Shown here piece after piece: positions 43,958 to 54,379 of a stretch of DNA of 64,000 nt. A program made the position numbers and the translations under genes. The first letter of the stretch is position 1; every line of letters begins with the position of its first letter. A model generated the notes under the pieces. It was not told the DNA's origin and made no database searches. It saw only the letters and a program-made list of their open reading frames with translations. Source of the stretch: Blattamonas nauphoetae (lineage: Eukaryota > Preaxostyla > Oxymonadida); NCBI GenBank assembly GCA_033064195.1, contig JARBJD010000241.1, positions 1 to 64,000 on the forward strand. The letters are read 5' to 3'.

Positions 43958-46900
43958 TCAGATTCGCTTGAGCCACGACACTTCAACCGGCTTCTGGTTG
44001 TGTGTGGTGATTCCGAGGCAGAGAGGAGAAGGGATGTCGGTGAAGATCCCAGGCTGTTCCGAATCGTTCACAAACAGTCGAGCTTCTCGAGTCGTCATGT
44101 TCACTCGGATCGCTGCTGTCTGCCCAACTCGATCGCATTTCTTGTTTGTTCCAGCTGGCTTGATTTCTTTTTTTTGCCACATCCCTCCACTGTAAAGAAT
44201 GAAATCACCACCAATCCCACCAGAATGATATCCACACTGAAATTGTGTGGCATCTTCAGGAAGTGGATATTTGAGGAAGCCAAGCACTGAAAAGATGAAA
44301 AGAGAGAAGAACACACTCACGAACCAACTTGAGTCATTTCCCCTGATTTTTAGTTCCCACTCTCCCTCGTCGATTGGAAAAGAGAATGCTGTTCTCCACT
44401 CGTAGTTCTTTTCGAGTTTGACGATTTGTGTAAGCTTTGTTGGAGTGAGCATGGGAACAGTTCTGTCGATTGTTTTGAGAGATTCAGTTCCAATCCATTC
44501 TGTTCTCATCATCATTCTCATCCGGTCAATCTTCTCCTCCAGCTTCAGGTTCTCCTCCTCCAAAGCCACGATGTGAGTTGACAGGGAGAGTCTTTGTTTT
44601 CCTTGTTCTGTCTTCAAGCTGTCTGTTCGAACAAGATGAAGAACTTCGATGGGAGCATTTACGTTGTGTGTTGAGATTCCGAGGCAGAGAGGAGAAGGGA
44701 TGTCGGTGAAGATCCCAGGCTGTTCTGAATCGTCCACAAACAGTCGAGCTTCTCGAGTCGACATGTTCACACGAATCGCTGCTGTCTGCCCACTTCGATC
44801 GCATTGTTAGTTAGTTCTTGCTGGCTTGATTTCTATCCATCTTTGCCACATCCCTCCACTCCACAGTTCAAAATCACCACCAATCCAACTGAAAGAGCAT
44901 CCGCAACTCGTTTGGGTTGCATCTTCAGGAAGTGGATATTTGAGGAAGCCAAGCACTGAAAAGATGAGAAGAGAGAAGAACACACTCACATTCCAACTTG
45001 AGTCATTTCCCCTGATTTTTAGTTCCCACTCTCCCTCGTCGATTGGAAAAGAGAATGCTGTTCTCCACTCGTAGTTCTTTTCGAGTTTGACGATTTGTGT
45101 AAGCTGTGTTGGAGTGAGCATGGGAACAGTTCTGTCGATTGTTTTGAGAGATTCAGTTCCAATCCATTCTGTTCTCATCATCATTCTCATCCGCTCCATC
45201 CTTTCTTCTGTTGTCAGTTTCTCTTCCTCCAAGGCCTGAATTCGAGTTGACATTGAGAGCACCCATTTTGTACGTTCAGTTTCCAAGCTTTCGGTTGTTG
45301 CGAGATAAATTACATCAATACGAGCATTCTGTTCAAGAGTTGAGATGCCGAGGCAGAGAGGAGAAGGGATGTCGGTGAAGATCCCAGGCTGTGCCTCATC
45401 GTCCACAAACAGTCGAGCTTCTCGAGTCGACATGTTCACTCGAATCGCCGCTGTCAGTCCAGCTTGATCCCACGTTTTGTTCGTTCCTTGTGACCTGACT
45501 TCTCCTCCTTTCCACATCCCTCCATTCCATAGTTCGAATTGTCCTCCAATCCCATCGAAATAGGACCCGCACTGTGATTGTGTGGCATCTTCAGGAAATG
45601 GATGTCTGATGAAGCCAAGCACTGAAAAGATGAAAAGAGAGAAGAACACACTCACTCCCCAATTTGTGACATTTCCTCTGATTTTGAGTTCCCACTCTCC
45701 CTCGTCGATCGGAAAAGTGAAGGCTGTTCTCCATTCTCCCTTTTCGAGTTTGACGATTTGTGTGAGAGTGGTTGGAGTGAGTTTGTGAGCAGTTTTGTCG
45801 ATTGTTTGGAGAGATTCTGTTCCAACCCACGCAGTTGGCATCATCATTCTCATCCGCTCCATCTTCATTTTGGTTTTCAGCTTTTCATTCTCCAACGCAT
45901 TCATTTGAGCTGACAAAGAAAACGCCCATTTTGCTCGTTCTGTTTCCAAGTTTTCTGTTTTAGAAAGATGAAGAACGTCAATCGAACCATTCTCAACACG
46001 AAATCCAGTTGTGATTCCGAGGCAGAGAGGAGAAGGGATGTCGGTGAAGATCCCAGGTTGTTCTGAATCGTCCACAAACAGTCGAGCTTCTCGAGTCGAC
46101 ATGTTCACTCGAATCGCTGCTGTCTGCCCAACTCCATTGCATCTCTCGTTTGTTCCTGCTGGCTGGATATATTTTCCACCTTGCCACATCCCTCCATTCC
46201 AGAGAGTGAAGTCACCACCAATCCCATTGTCATCGGCTCCACACTGATGTTGAGTGACATTTTCAGGAAGAGGATGATTGAGGAAGCCAAGCACTGAAAA
46301 GATGAGAAGTGAGAAGAACAGACTCACATTCCAAACTGTGTAGTTTCCTCTGATTTTGAGTTCCCACTCTCCCTCGTCGATTGGAAAAGTGAACACTGTT
46401 CTCCAATCTGTGTTCTCGAGTTTGATGATCTGTGTGAGAGTGGTTGGAGTGAGTGTGTGAGCTGCTTCGTCGAATGTTCTGAGAGAGTCAGTTCCAACAA
46501 AAACCGAAAGATCAGCCAACTGCTGTTTCATATGATTCAGAGAGACCATCTCTTGATTCTGTTTTTTAACAAGTTGCATGATTCTTGTTTCTGTCTTCTT
46601 CAGCTTCTCTTCCGTCACCATCTTCTCTTCCTCTGTTTTTCTTGTTGTCTCTTCCGCTTCCACTCGTTTGGCTTGTTCTTCATCCTTCAGTTTCCAAACT
46701 CCCTCAACAGTGTTCACAAGACACCTGAATGTCTTTCCAAGACACAACTGGCGAGATGTTAGCCGAGTGAGGGCACACTGGGCAAAAGAGAAGAGGAAGC
46801 AAAAAGAGAGAGGATTACAGGAGAAAAGGAAGGCAGACTGGGTCCATCATTCGCATCAGCAGCACTCGCTCTTCTTCTCCGCACGAATTCGGAATACTGA

Positions 46901-47809
46901 CCGGTTTGAACGACGCGATGTCCCGAAATAGCAGTGCGGGATTCTTGCTCGTGAACGGCGGCTCTCCAATCAGTAGCCAATACAGCACAACTCCCAACGC
47001 CCACACATCCGCTTCGCAAGTCGCTGCTCCTGTTTCGGACTCCATCCGCTCTGGCGATACATACAGCTGCGACATCACTGAACGACTGCTGCTCACATCT
47101 TCCGATTCCGCTGCCCCAAAATCACCTGCGAGGATGAACAGAAGAGCGGAGAAAAGTGGAGCAGTGGAAAGGATGAATGAGTAAAGCAGAGACATACAGA
47201 GCTTGGCATGGCCATCGGCGTCCATCAGGATGTTCTCCATTTTGATATCGCCGTGCGCCGTCCGTCCGCTTTCGTGGTTGTGCATCAATTCCAGAGCGGA
47301 CGAAATATCCTCCATCACTCGATATACTTCCTGAAATAATCAATACACCAACAATATATAGACATTACGAAGAGAAAAAAATGACAAATACGAAAGTAAA
47401 CATGAATAAAAGGCGATTGACGGACACACTTCGCGAGGCATCAGAATTTCCCTTTTTGTGTAGTCTTGAACAATTTCAGCAAGAGATCTTCCGCCCAGTT
47501 CCATCACCATCACTCGGCTGCTCTCCATCGCCACAGTTTCCTTCAGTTTGATGATTCGAGGATGCAAGAAAGTTTTCAGCCTTCCAACTTCACGATCGAA
47601 GCGGTCTTTGTGTTTCTGTGTCAAGCACTGCACTATCTTGCCTGCATAGTGGATGTTGGTCGACTTTTCAATCAGTTCCACAACTGTTCCAAAACCTCCA
47701 GAGTTGATGATCCGAACAAACGAATCTGAGCAGGACACAGAGATTCAAATGGACAATAAAACGAGAAACGGAACTTACAACCCTCGGGAACTGGGATGGT
47801 ATCTGTCAT
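43958..47809 (-). CDS. protein kinase fused to coiled coil and four SPRY-like repeats
   Basis: Exons: 47,809-47,779; 47,725-47,430; 47,330-47,198; 47,125-46,839; then the long 3' part with 30-bp introns at 46,323, 45,651, 44,985 and 44,316. The kinase domain has G-G-F-G-T-V, Y-A-G-K-I-V, H-G-D-I-K-M-E-N-I-L (HGD for HRD), C-D-F-G and an S-P-E activation end, with D-V-W-A-L-G-V-V-L. The catalytic Asp, Lys and DFG are present, so it is probably active despite HGD. A Glu/Lys-rich coiled coil (about 46,700-46,520) precedes four repeats of about 200 residues, each with G-E-W-E-L-K-I-R-G-N and G-Q-T-A-A-I-R-V-N-M, typical of SPRY/B30.2-like folds. Repeats 3 and 4 are nearly identical. One in-frame TAA lies at 44,809-44,807. 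The gene ends in TGA. Confidence 0.8.
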
Positions 47810-47879
47810 CTGATTTTATCACAATTTTGTCAAGAGTTCCTGAGAACGATCAACCCAAAATGAAAAAGAAATATTGAGA

Positions 47880-49985
47880 AGTGAGAAGACTTCGAACTTT
47901 GTTCATGGACATCAGCAGAGTCTCTTGTCTGAAGTGCTGGGAGTATGCCTGTATGACAGAGTTTTATTGGATGTCAAAATGTCAATAATTTTTGTCTATG
48001 GGATTTGATCACACTATGTTCTTGTCAAGCTCTCGGATTGTGCTCTGGGTCGTTTGAAACATGTTGAAATCTCATTTTCCTTCGATTTGGAAAGCCATTC
48101 CGGCAGAGACTGATGCGGTAGTGCTTGATGAAAAATTCAAAACAACAATGTAATGATGATGAAATGTGATTTTACAACTCCTGAAGTGGAACAAGCCATG
48201 TCAAAAAAGACAGAATAAGACCGTGTGTAGAGATATATCCCAAAGAAGATGCCGAAAAGCTGGTTGATGATTACATCGTGTTAGAGGCGGATCGAGACTG
48301 AAGGGACAAGAGAGATGGTATGATTGGATCACGACTATCGTTGTTATATCATTGAAGAGTCTAAGTCGGTTCACTGAACCATATGAAGCAAAAACCAACG
48401 TTGACACAGTGAGGAGGAGAAATATGGACTCTAAAGAAGATGAACGATGAAAAAAGCGATCTACCACTGAAAAAGCAGGAATTTGGTTTGAATCCCTGTC
48501 CTCCTGCAGATATCACTGGTTTGTGGGAAGATAATGAGACTCTCTGTTCTGAGAGAGAACAGGCTGATTAACGGGAAAATGATGAAGAAAAGTCGTCAAG
48601 AGAGCATACAGATCATGAGAATGACGGTTGAAAGAACTGTCAGACGAATAAACGAGCAAATTCAAGAATCGAGAGTGATGATTTGTCAAAAGCACGTGTG
48701 GAATGGGGATTGAACCAATCTAGGTCTGCTTTGAAAAAGAAATGGTGTCGATTCTGTGTGCATTTGAGAAAAAAAGCAAATTTGTGTCGTGTGGTTCTGT
48801 TCTTTGTCGGTAAATGACTTCATTCACATGACTGGGATCCGATTTGCGATCGGTGTGAGAGTAATGACCAGAATCTGGAAGGTTTCCATGAGTATGCCGT
48901 GAACAGGAAAAAGACAAACAAAATCATTCAAATCTCGTCGAATAGACACGGGTAGTCCTCAAAAGATCGATTGTCAAAACCAGGATGAGATTGTGTTAAG
49001 TTCCTAATCGGAATGCACTGGTGGATAACGGGTTATCGAAGAAATCCGATAGAAGAGCAGAAATAGCCTGTTCAGCATGTGGCTCACGATCATCCCATGA
49101 TTCACACCAAAATGTGATGATTTGACTGAGAAGGCAGTAAATTACAACACTTGCCACATTAAACTGGACTAAAGTCACAATAATATCTGGTGGATTTCGA
49201 ATTGACTTGATTATCATCTTATTCAAGGAAAAGGGTAATGATGAGCAACGGACGGACAAAACGTCGTTCTCCTCGGACATCGGACAGAGCACAAGTCCAA
49301 GCAAAAAAGAAGTGTTTCATGTGACCCAAAGAGCTGTTCAATCCTCAAATTTATATCATCAATGCGTCTAAAATGATGTAATTATCCAGATTTTGTGATT
49401 TAAACTGAGAAAAAAACACGTACTGAGAATTCGGACAAAATGACCCATTAATTGCAGAAATGTCCAAGCTTGTCCGATCTTGGACATCCGCTCTTTTGTT
49501 GAAAAACGGAATCATCTAAATTTCTTCACCATCGAATGATGATCAGTTGAAAACGGACAAAACTGTCCTGTCCTGGACATGTCCGGATCGTCCTCCCCAT
49601 CTCAATTTGTCTTCGTCGTACATTTTCTCTCAGAGCCAATTCCATCACAATTTGAATGTCGATGATCGGTCAAAACCTCTTTTGTCTTGCTCTCAATCAT
49701 TTTTTATTTGCATTGAATGAAAATAAGCGGAGATCTTCTCGATTCAATATTCACTCTTCTCCATGCTATCTTTGACATTCAATTGCATTGAAACCTGAAA
49801 AATTCACACAATAGGTTTGCCTCTCCATTGTTTTGACATCTTAATCGCATATTTCTCTTCTTTAGTCGATAAATACTGCTCCACTCCTCCAAACAAGCCG
49901 GAATTCCGATTTATCAAAGATCATGAGGAATCTGATGACTGTTTTGCCTTAGAACCTTGATTACACATCCTCTCTCAACGATTTA
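47880..49985. other. 2.1 kb without a supported gene
   Basis: It is AT-rich with short frames only. A minus-strand frame at 49,304-48,996 has helical character (N-V-A-S-V-V-I-Y-C-L-L-S-Q-I) and could be a relic of the helical-repeat family, but nothing confirms it. Around 49,440-49,600 are repeated GGACA/TGTCC motifs (for example TGTCCAAGCTTGTCC) like those near 2,050 and 6,330. Confidence 0.35.
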
Positions 49986-49988
49986 ATC

Positions 49989-51754
49989 ATGTCTCTTTTC
50001 TACCTCACTCCGACGGACGAATCACACGAAAGTTTTTCTCTGATCGTCTCTTTCGATCTTGTAGACTGTGTTACGTTCCGTGAAGAAGTGGCCGAACATT
50101 ATTGTCCCATACCCTTCAAAGAAGACGACTCGAGATTCGAAATGACCTTCGCTCGCCGTAAACGACGGCCAACACCACACCCGGACTCGTCGCATCGAAG
50201 GCGGGATCTGTCGTCGGATGGGACTGTGCCCTCACCATCTTTCGAGAATGAGGACTCGATGTTGGATCAGCTGAACAATCCGATGTATTCTCTTCGCAGG
50301 ACCCTCTCACTAAACGGCAGAAAGAGCTGATCGTTTCAATCTGCTTCGAAAACCAGAACCAGAAGGAGGATAACATGAATATTGAAGAGACTGTTGCTGA
50401 TCTCAGAATGGAGATCGAGCAATTGAAACATGAAGCTCGCATTGCGAAAACTGAACGAGTCGCAGTGAAAGAGGATTTCGACGAGAAGCCACGAAAGAGG
50501 AGCGGATGCGAGAGCGAGATCATCAGATGAAGCAGAAAGAGAAGACAATGGCTGAGGGAGGAAGGAATTGGAGAAGTTGAAGAATGAGAACAGGTCACAC
50601 CGTTCGTCGCCTCTCTCCTCTCGAACAGGCAAGCTCAGTGCTGATCAGGAATCGAACCAGAAGAAAGAATCACAAACCAATGCTCAATTTGGGATGCTCG
50701 TCGAAGATTTGGAGCGGACATCACAACAACTCCACAGAGCCAGAACAGAAATCAGTCAGCTTGTCGAAAAGAACGAGAAAGGGCAGCGAGAGAAAGCAAA
50801 TCTGAAGAAAACAAACTCGCATCAGGAGACGCAGATCCTGTCCATGCAGGGCGAGAACGCTCAACAGAAGAAGGCGGAACTAGAGACGGAGTTTGAGATG
50901 GTGAAGAAAGAGAAGAGAGAGCTGAAGGAGAAAGCTCGTGCTTTTGACAGGAACAAGGTCACACCAGAAACAGGACAACACTTGGTCACTCTGCACAACA
51001 CGAATAGCGCTCTGAAGCAGACCATCCAACAACTTGAAGAAACAAACAGAGATCTTGAAGAGAACAACGAAGGACTGCAGGAGAAAGTGAACAAGCTGAC
51101 GAAACAACAAGACGCGCTGCAGAAGCAGGACGACATCATTCAGGAGACAATCCTCAAGCTGTCGACCATCATGCGACAGGATGCCGACGAGAAAGGGTTG
51201 TTTGAGGATAGATTGTTGTTCGATGACGATTCGCACTCGTCGAGTCTGAATTCGCGAGACAGAAAGAAGAGGAAGAAGCAGAAGAAAGCTGTCTGGATCT
51301 CGAAGGACGAGGACATCCGTGAAATCCATTCGGACGATCTGGATTTGGGTGATTTGGACTACGCGGAGACGACAGTTCTGACCAACCTACTGGACAAGAA
51401 TCACAGTCAGATTGTGGAAGAGACACAGCAGCGGAACGAAGCGTATCTTGAGACGTCAGGAAGAAAGTTTGGACGATCAAGAACACTCTCGCACAGTGCT
51501 CATCTCACCCACTCGCTCAGATCTGCCAACAGAACTCGGTCATCCAAACGTGGCAGAAGCAGCAGGATCTCCTCCTTTCAGAGCGGGACAGAGAGTTGAA
51601 AGAGAAGGACGATATTCACGCGGCCATCCAACAAGAGACCCTCCTCACTCTGCTTGAGAAGCAGGACAAGATCGAAGACATCAACATTCAGCGGCAAAGA
51701 AACATCGTCACGAACGACCAGCTCGAGTCAAGTGTTGCCGAAGGTGCATCTTGA
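49989..51754 (+). CDS. coiled-coil protein, several frame changes
   Basis: The start at 49,989 (M-S-L-F-Y-L-T-P-T-D-E-S) leads into a basic segment (A-R-R-K-R-R-P). From about 50,330 a long coiled coil follows: N-I-E-E-T-V-A-D-L-R-M-E-I-E-Q-L-K, then the long segment 50,568-51,480 (T-N-R-D-L-E-E-N-N-E-G-L-Q-E-K-V), then W-Q-K-Q-Q-D-L-L-L-S-E-R-D to TGA at 51,754. Three changes of frame are needed (about 50,330, 50,480-50,560 and 51,500). The first could be a GT-AG intron; the others are not explained and look like single-base indels. It is likely a cytoskeletal or scaffold protein, but there is no family-specific motif. It is either decaying or affected by consensus errors. Confidence 0.5.
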
Positions 51755-51804
51755 CAACCCCTCAACAGCCCACTCCATCTGTCCCTCAGGCACACGAGCC
51801 ACCG

Positions 51805-52356
51805 ATGGCTCTTAGACCAGCAAAGAACGAGCTTGTGAGGCCGTACGCGTCGGAGTTTCATTCGCTGATCAACCAAATCAACAAAAACAAACAGAGATTC
51901 CCAAATCTGTCGCAGACGGAACATGACGTGATGATCAACCTCCTCTCGTCCTTCTTCGGCCTCCTCCTCCCGCCCTCGCTCATCCAATCGTTCACTGCGA
52001 ACACCTTCCCAACACTCGACACAGCCAAGTTGAACGACACAATCTTCGACTCGCCGTACGTCTCGCAGTTGGTGGAATGTCAGATCATTCCAGTCCATAC
52101 TTCCCTTCTCCACAGCCGATCCACACACATTCTGGACCACACTTCACTCACACTCATTCCACGACCATCTGCTCTCAACTTGTTCGTGCAGAGCGCTGGA
52201 GTCTCCTCGCTCGTTCAAATCGTCCTCAACTTGACTTCTCTCTCCGACCCCAACCAGTTCGACGCGAATGTCATCCAGTCTGCCTTGTCCTCTCCCCAAT
52301 CCTTCGTGTCTGCCATGTCAATGTCTCGCTTCTTCAGAATTTCATATTGCGAATAG
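51805..52356 (+). CDS. unknown protein, about 180 residues
   Basis: A start at ATG 51,805 (M-A-L-R-P-A-K-N-E-L-V-R) gives a compositionally normal helical protein with F-H-S-L-I-N-Q-I-N-K-N and L-L-S-S-F-F-G-L-L-L-P-P. It then has extended segments (Y-V-S-Q-L-V-E-C-Q-I-I-P-V-H). The frame stops at TAG (52,356), with a TGA twelve codons later. No family was recognised. It begins only 50 bp after the coiled-coil frame ends and may be a separate gene or its decayed 3' part. No signal peptide or membrane helix. Confidence 0.45.
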   Translation: MALRPAKNELVRPYASEFHSLINQINKNKQRFPNLSQTEHDVMINLLSSFFGLLLPPSLIQSFTANTFPTLDTAKLNDTIFDSPYVSQLVECQIIPVHTSLLHSRSTHILDHTSLTLIPRPSALNLFVQSAGVSSLVQIVLNLTSLSDPNQFDANVIQSALSSPQSFVSAMSMSRFFRISYCE

Positions 52357-52680
52357 GCTCTCAAAGATAGTTGTTTGGAAATGTCAATTCTTTGATCAAA
52401 GACTGCAAGACGTTGGATCCCATCTTCTTTCTCTTCCTTCCTTTCCTCTCTCTCATCATTCACATCCTGTTCAAGTCTTCCATCATCATTTTCTCTTTCA
52501 ACTTCGAGTCATGAGCACAGGTCGATTTCGAACTGTTTACAGAAGAAACACATTACAGTACTGTCTGAAGAACAACATATTATTCATGTTAAGAGATTAA
52601 ATTCTTGAGTTTAGTCAATTCTCACCTGTCAACGTAGATCATGCCCTTCTTCAAAACTTACCAGTGGGGGTCTCCTAATT

Positions 52681-52708
52681 AGGCGCTGTCCGAGGACGGA
52701 CAGCGCCT
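52681..52708. repeat. perfect 11-bp hairpin, loop 6
   Basis: AGGCGCTGTCC pairs perfectly with GGACAGCGCCT around the loop GAGGAC. It follows GGGGTCTCCTAATTAGG, the same motif as in the 25.7-kb element arms and the 2,204 palindrome. It could be a small MITE remnant or a structured RNA element; the sequence does not decide. Confidence 0.6.
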
Positions 52709-53056
52709 CACCTTGTCCGGACAATTGCTCCTCCCTAGAAAAGGGAAAAGATCTCGGACCCACAAACAAAAAGTCAAATGTCATGGCAGTCAACGCATTT
52801 TCTAAAAAACAGGTCTGTCATGTCAAGTCAGACAGGTATAGCTGGGAGAATCTGGTTTGATTTCAGTTTGCACACAACCCAACCGCAGAGAGAGGCATGT
52901 TTTTCACTTTTTGATGTTCTCCATCCTTTGAAACAGTGGTTGGAACGTTAGAGGCGGTAGATGCCACATTCTGAATGAAATGATGAAGAGAAGTCGGGGA
53001 GACAGAGTGAGTTGGGTTTGTTTCTTTGTCGTCGGATTCTTTCCCAATGTTGGTTC

Positions 53057-54100
53057 TCAGATGTTTCCACCCAGAAAACCGCAAAAATCGATCGAATACT
53101 GACCAATATTTTCTCCCCAGTATTCGGATTGTTCGGTATCAAGTTGTTGCTCGATGACGTCTTCAAATCCCTCCATTCTCAGACATCTGAGACAAATGTT
53201 CCATCGTCGCAGCATTTTCCCAACTGTCCAATCCTGTTCTTTTTGAAACTTAATCAAACTTTTCAGAAAATCCGCAGTTGGTCCATCACTTTCGAAAAAT
53301 GTCATTGCGCTTGGGACTGTGAGGAATACAGGCAGTGTGAGAACGAATTTCAATGTCTGTTCCTGAAAAGGGCTTATTGTTAGAAGTGTCGCAAGGAGTT
53401 GCATGAATTCAGTGGATTGGTCGTCATCCACAGAATGGTAACGGTTCGCACACAGATGCTGGAGATATCCTTCTGATGGCATCAGAACTTGATTGAGAAC
53501 AGTTTCATGAACTTCTTGTTGTTCATCAGGATGAGATATTCCGAGTTGTTCGAGACCATTCGGAGTTGAAAGCCAGAGTGAACGATCGACGATGTTGATG
53601 AGATGGAAGTGGAGATTTTCAACATCATCAAACGAGGGAGTGCGCGTGTGGAGACAGGAGAATAGTTGGGTGATAAAGTTATCCGTGACGAGCCTGAGAC
53701 GTGTGTTCGGTGAGGCGAACACGACGATGTGCGATACGAACGTCAATGAGGCTCTCATGATCCTATAACTGGACGATGAAATCAATGTAATCACTGATTC
53801 AACAAAATCACTTGATGACTCAAGTTGCGAAGAGGGAACGATGGCAAAGACGAATGAAGCCACTTCGTCATCTGAGTATGGCGTGATTTGTTTGAGAAAT
53901 GATTCTGCTTTGTCTTCCAGAGAAGGGCTAATTGTTGGTTTATCTTTCACCACGAGAACTAGTGAATAGTAGATCGCTTTTCGTTGAGAAAGTGAAGCCA
54001 CATCTTTTCCATCCCAATTCTGGAAAACTGGAAACAATTTATTGAAAATTACAAAATGAAACATACGAGAAAGGGAAGGTTCTTTCAAACAGATCGTCAT
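53057..54100 (-). CDS. helical-repeat family protein, short form, apparently intact
   Basis: The start at 54,100 (M-T-I-C-L-K-E-P-S-L-S), a 39-bp intron (54,066-54,028), then F-Q-N-W-D-G-K-D-V-A. The body has F-V-E-S-V-I-T-L-I-S-S, N-T-R-L-R-L-V-T-D-N-F, D-V-E-N-L-H-F-H-L-I-N-I, H-E-T-V-L-N-Q-V-L-M-P and R-M-E-G-F-E-D-V-I-E. It ends C-G-F-L-G-G-N-I with TGA. Of all members in the window it looks the most complete: about 335 residues, one intron, no breaks. Helical-repeat fold and cytosolic location are inferred; the function is unknown. Confidence 0.82.
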   Translation of the reverse strand: MTICLKEPSLSRMFHFVIFNKLFPVFQNWDGKDVASLSQRKAIYYSLVLVVKDKPTISPSLEDKAESFLKQITPYSDDEVASFVFAIVPSSQLESSSDFVESVITLISSSSYRIMRASLTFVSHIVVFASPNTRLRLVTDNFITQLFSCLHTRTPSFDDVENLHFHLINIVDRSLWLSTPNGLEQLGISHPDEQQEVHETVLNQVLMPSEGYLQHLCANRYHSVDDDQSTEFMQLLATLLTISPFQEQTLKFVLTLPVFLTVPSAMTFFESDGPTADFLKSLIKFQKEQDWTVGKMLRRWNICLRCLRMEGFEDVIEQQLDTEQSEYWGENIGQYSIDFCGFLGGNI

Positions 54101-54379
54101 TGATAATACCGTTCAAACTCCAAAGTCAGTCTTGATCGTCCCAACGATTTTTGATTTTCAAACACAAATCGTCGCACTTGGTTATTCCAGATTTGTCCTC
54201 ATTCCTGAAGTGGACACCGAGAACTCTAGTCATTTTTCCGATCCATTCAGCTCTAATTCGGAGCCAAACAAACATTTGAATACAACGACAAAGAACATGA
54301 AAAGAACTTCGAAGTGACGAATGAAAACGAGTGAAAAATCATACATGTTTGCGCAGGAACGTAAATTATCTCAGATGGT

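Noticed and set aside
48480-48530. Possible tRNA around GGTTTGAATCCC
   Set aside because: No T-stem or acceptor pairing could be drawn.
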